Below are positions 61,884 to 64,000 of a DNA stretch of 64,000 nt, piece by piece. A program made the position numbers and the translations under genes. The notes beneath the pieces are model-generated. The model did no database searches. It had not been told where the DNA came from and saw nothing but the letters and a program-made list of their open reading frames with translations. Origin of the DNA: Sphingobium sp. CECT 9361 (GTDB taxonomy: Bacteria > Pseudomonadota > Alphaproteobacteria > Sphingomonadales > Sphingomonadaceae); assembly GCF_918741285.1 (NCBI RefSeq), contig NZ_CAKKNC010000013.1, positions 62,001 through 126,000 on the forward strand. The letters are read 5' to 3'. Position 1 is the first letter of the stretch; every line of letters starts with the position of its first letter.

Positions 61884-64000
61884 ATGACCGATAACGCGGA
61901 GTTGCCGCAGCATCATGAAACGTCGTGGCGACGCCTGTTGCCGCAAGCGTTGCGGGGGCGAAGCCTTGCCCGTTTCGTAGAGACGTTCGCGCTCCTGCTG
62001 CTGATCGGAACGGCTCTCGTCACCTATCTGCTGGTGACGAGCCAGGGCGATACTTTCGCGCTGCTCACGCCACCGATTGTCGCTTTGTTGCTCGTCGCGA
62101 ATCTGGTGCCGGCCATTGCGTTGCTCGTATTGTTGGGCCGAAGACTCGCTATCCGCCGGGCGGCTAGGACGGCCGCGGGCAGTGAAGGCCAGTTGCATGT
62201 TCGCCTCGTGGCGATCTTCTCGATCCTGTCGAGCGTGCCGATGCTGCTGGTCGTGATCTTCGCATCTTTGCTTTTTCAATATGGCGTGCAGTTCTGGTTT
62301 TCCGGCAGCACGCGCGGCATGCTCGAAAACGCGAACGATTTCGCGCGCGGCTATTACGATCAGAACCTGCGCGAGGTTAGAGAAGAAACGCTGACGATGG
62401 CGAACGATCTGAGGGACTATTTGAACCAGTCCCCGATATCGAGCCCGGAGTTTCGCGAAGGTTATGTCTATCAGGTCGTCACGCGCAAACTGAACAGGTC
62501 CGCCATCATTCAGGTCGGCAAGGACGGCGTCGAGCGGACCGCTGCCAATGTCGCTTCGGATGACAAGGTGGCAAAGAACATCCTCACGAAATCGGTGATG
62601 GATCGTTTGGCGGGCGGCGAGGATGTGGTGGTCAATGCCAGCCCCAACCAGATTCAGGCTGTCACCTTATTATATCCCGACGAGGGGATTTACCTGTACG
62701 CAACGCGCGATTCCGAAACGCTTGCGTTCAGTCAGGTCAAGCGCGCGCAAACGGTGTTGTCGGACTATGATGATTTCGCCGCACGCTCGCGCAGCCTGCA
62801 GCTGCGGTTCAATGTCTTTCTGTATGTGGGTTCGCTTCTTCTGGTCGGCATTGCGGTCTGGATTGCCCTTACCGTTGCCGACCGGCTGGTTCGTCCCGTG
62901 AACGAACTTGTCGATGCGGCACGGCGTATCACGGCGGGCGACCTGTCGACGCGGGTGTCCGGCCCGCATGCCCGCGACGAAATCGGAACATTGGCCAGCG
63001 CATTCAACCGCATGACGCAAAGGCTGGAGGCGCAGACGGGCGCGCTTGTTGCGGCCAATGGGCAGCTCGATAATCGCCGCGCGTTTATCGAAGCGATCTT
63101 GTCGGGTGTCACCGCAGGCGTTTTGTCGGTGGATCAGAACCATATCGTGCAACTTCTTAACAGCTCGGCAGAGCGAATATTGGTGGAGGAAGGGCAGGAC
63201 CCACTGGGCCAGCCGCTCTCTGCGTTGTCGGTGGAACTGGCCGAATTGCTCGATGAAGAACAGAGCGCGGGCATTGTGCAGATACGGGCGCATGGGGATC
63301 TCCGCACTTTGGCCGTCAAGATATCCCGCGATGCTGCGGGGCATGTCCTGACGTTCGATGATATCACGCAACAATTGTCCGATCAGCGGCGCGCCGCATG
63401 GTCGGACGTTGCCCGTCGCATCGCGCATGAGATCAAGAATCCGTTGACCCCGATCCAGCTTGCGGCCGAACGGCTTCAGCGGCGCTACGGCGAGGAGGTG
63501 ACCAACGACAAGGCAACCTTTGCGCGGTTGACGGGCACGATTGTCCGTCAGGTGGGCGATCTGCGGCGTATCGTCGATGAGTTCTCGTCTTTCGCCCGGA
63601 TGCCCAAGCCCGTGTTCCGGCGGGAAGCAATAGCGGATGTCGCGCGTCACTCGCTGTTCCTGCACGAAGTGGCGCATCCTGACATCGGGTTCGAATTCGA
63701 TTCCCTTATCGGCACTCAGGAAATCGTCTGCGACCGGCGCCAGATCGGGCAGGCCCTCACAAACATTGTGAAGAATGCAGTCGAAGCCATTGAACCGAAG
63801 GATTTACCTGAAGATGGCGCATTGCGCGGCCATGTACGAATGCTCCTTGATCAGGATGACGCAGGCAACCTCGTCATCAAGGTAACGGATGACGGCATTG
63901 GCTTGCCGCCAGAGCGGGAACGCATCCTCGAACCGTATATGACGACACGGGTGAAGGGCACCGGCCTCGGCCTCGCCATCGTCAAGAAGATCGTGGAGGA
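61884..64000 (+). CDS. ntrY: Nitrogen sensor kinase NtrY (3' end beyond window)
   Basis: ATG at 61884, more than 700 residues to the window end. Two N-terminal membrane pairs (FALLLLIGTALVTYLLV and following), a large periplasmic or extracytoplasmic part, another span (FNVFLYVGSLLLVGIAVWIAL), HAMP (RPVNELVDAARRITAGDLSTRV), PAS, H-box ARRIAHEIKNPLTPIQLAAERL and N-box TNIVKNAVEAI; the G2 box TGLGLAIVKKI is the last part seen. ntrX should follow. Confidence 0.95.
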   Translation, partial: MTDNAELPQHHETSWRRLLPQALRGRSLARFVETFALLLLIGTALVTYLLVTSQGDTFALLTPPIVALLLVANLVPAIALLVLLGRRLAIRRAARTAAGSEGQLHVRLVAIFSILSSVPMLLVVIFASLLFQYGVQFWFSGSTRGMLENANDFARGYYDQNLREVREETLTMANDLRDYLNQSPISSPEFREGYVYQVVTRKLNRSAIIQVGKDGVERTAANVASDDKVAKNILTKSVMDRLAGGEDVVVNASPNQIQAVTLLYPDEGIYLYATRDSETLAFSQVKRAQTVLSDYDDFAARSRSLQLRFNVFLYVGSLLLVGIAVWIALTVADRLVRPVNELVDAARRITAGDLSTRVSGPHARDEIGTLASAFNRMTQRLEAQTGALVAANGQLDNRRAFIEAILSGVTAGVLSVDQNHIVQLLNSSAERILVEEGQDPLGQPLSALSVELAELLDEEQSAGIVQIRAHGDLRTLAVKISRDAAGHVLTFDDITQQLSDQRRAAWSDVARRIAHEIKNPLTPIQLAAERLQRRYGEEVTNDKATFARLTGTIVRQVGDLRRIVDEFSSFARMPKPVFRREAIADVARHSLFLHEVAHPDIGFEFDSLIGTQEIVCDRRQIGQALTNIVKNAVEAIEPKDLPEDGALRGHVRMLLDQDDAGNLVIKVTDDGIGLPPERERILEPYMTTRVKGTGLGLAIVKKIVE

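Overview
The window reads as alphaproteobacterial DNA, most likely a sphingomonad (Sphingomonadaceae). The reasons are high GC, a fused ispDF gene, the dusB-ntrB-ntrC-ntrY order, a ComEC without a C-terminal metallo-beta-lactamase domain, and an alphaproteobacterial-type RpoH promoter with a ROSE-like leader before hsp20. About half is prophage (1 to about 33,030, continuing left beyond the window). The rest (about 33,150-64,000) is ordinary chromosome.

Prophage. This is an HK97-type siphovirus. From the right edge inward it holds a tyrosine integrase and AlpA-like excisionase (31.8-33.0 kb), a rightward operon of very small coupled genes with a MazG-like protein (29.3-31.8 kb), and an immunity region (26.1-29.2 kb). 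The immunity region has a LexA/CI-type repressor, a divergent Cro-like regulator and two clusters of GTAGGA-N4-TCCTAC operators. Downstream of the repressor sits an AT-richer cassette: HipA-like kinase, DUF3037 protein and HIRAN protein. A long leftward early operon (26.4-16.8 kb) encodes a helicase-methyltransferase fusion, a GP88-like protein, a phage DnaN clamp, a GapR-like protein, RusA, replication-type proteins and an HNH nuclease. It is followed by TerS, TerL, portal, protease and capsid.

The main anomaly is in the structural genes. Bases of about 686-10,846 are inverted, and inside them about 1,447-4,061 are inverted again. The breakpoints cut four genes: gp6 connector, head-closure protein, tape measure and the large tail fibre/host-specificity gene. 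Undoing both flips on paper rebuilds gp6 (196 codons), head closure (111) and tape measure (726) exactly in frame. The tail fibre is rebuilt except for a one-base offset. Shared sequence at the breakpoints is only 6 bp and 3 bp, and no invertase gene is visible. Either the prophage is a recently broken one or the sequence is chimeric. The inner segment also carries a programmed -1 frameshift site (A AAA AAC) for the gpG/gpGT tail chaperones and a lone reverse-oriented membrane protein that looks like a moron.

Chromosome. The order is: a DUF2336-like protein with a histidine-kinase-like partner lacking the phospho-acceptor histidine; gltX-gltA; comEC; hsp20; lolC-lolD-gpx; dnaE; an acyl-CoA ligase; a PA0069-type radical SAM protein; a DUF2383 four-helix protein; tRNA-Asn; moaA-nadK; a GGDEF/EAL protein with a degenerate GGDEF; lipA with a RatA/COQ10-like gene; cinA-like and ispDF; then dusB-ntrB-ntrC-ntrY, with ntrY running off the right end. 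Convergent pairs are separated by clear hairpin terminators.
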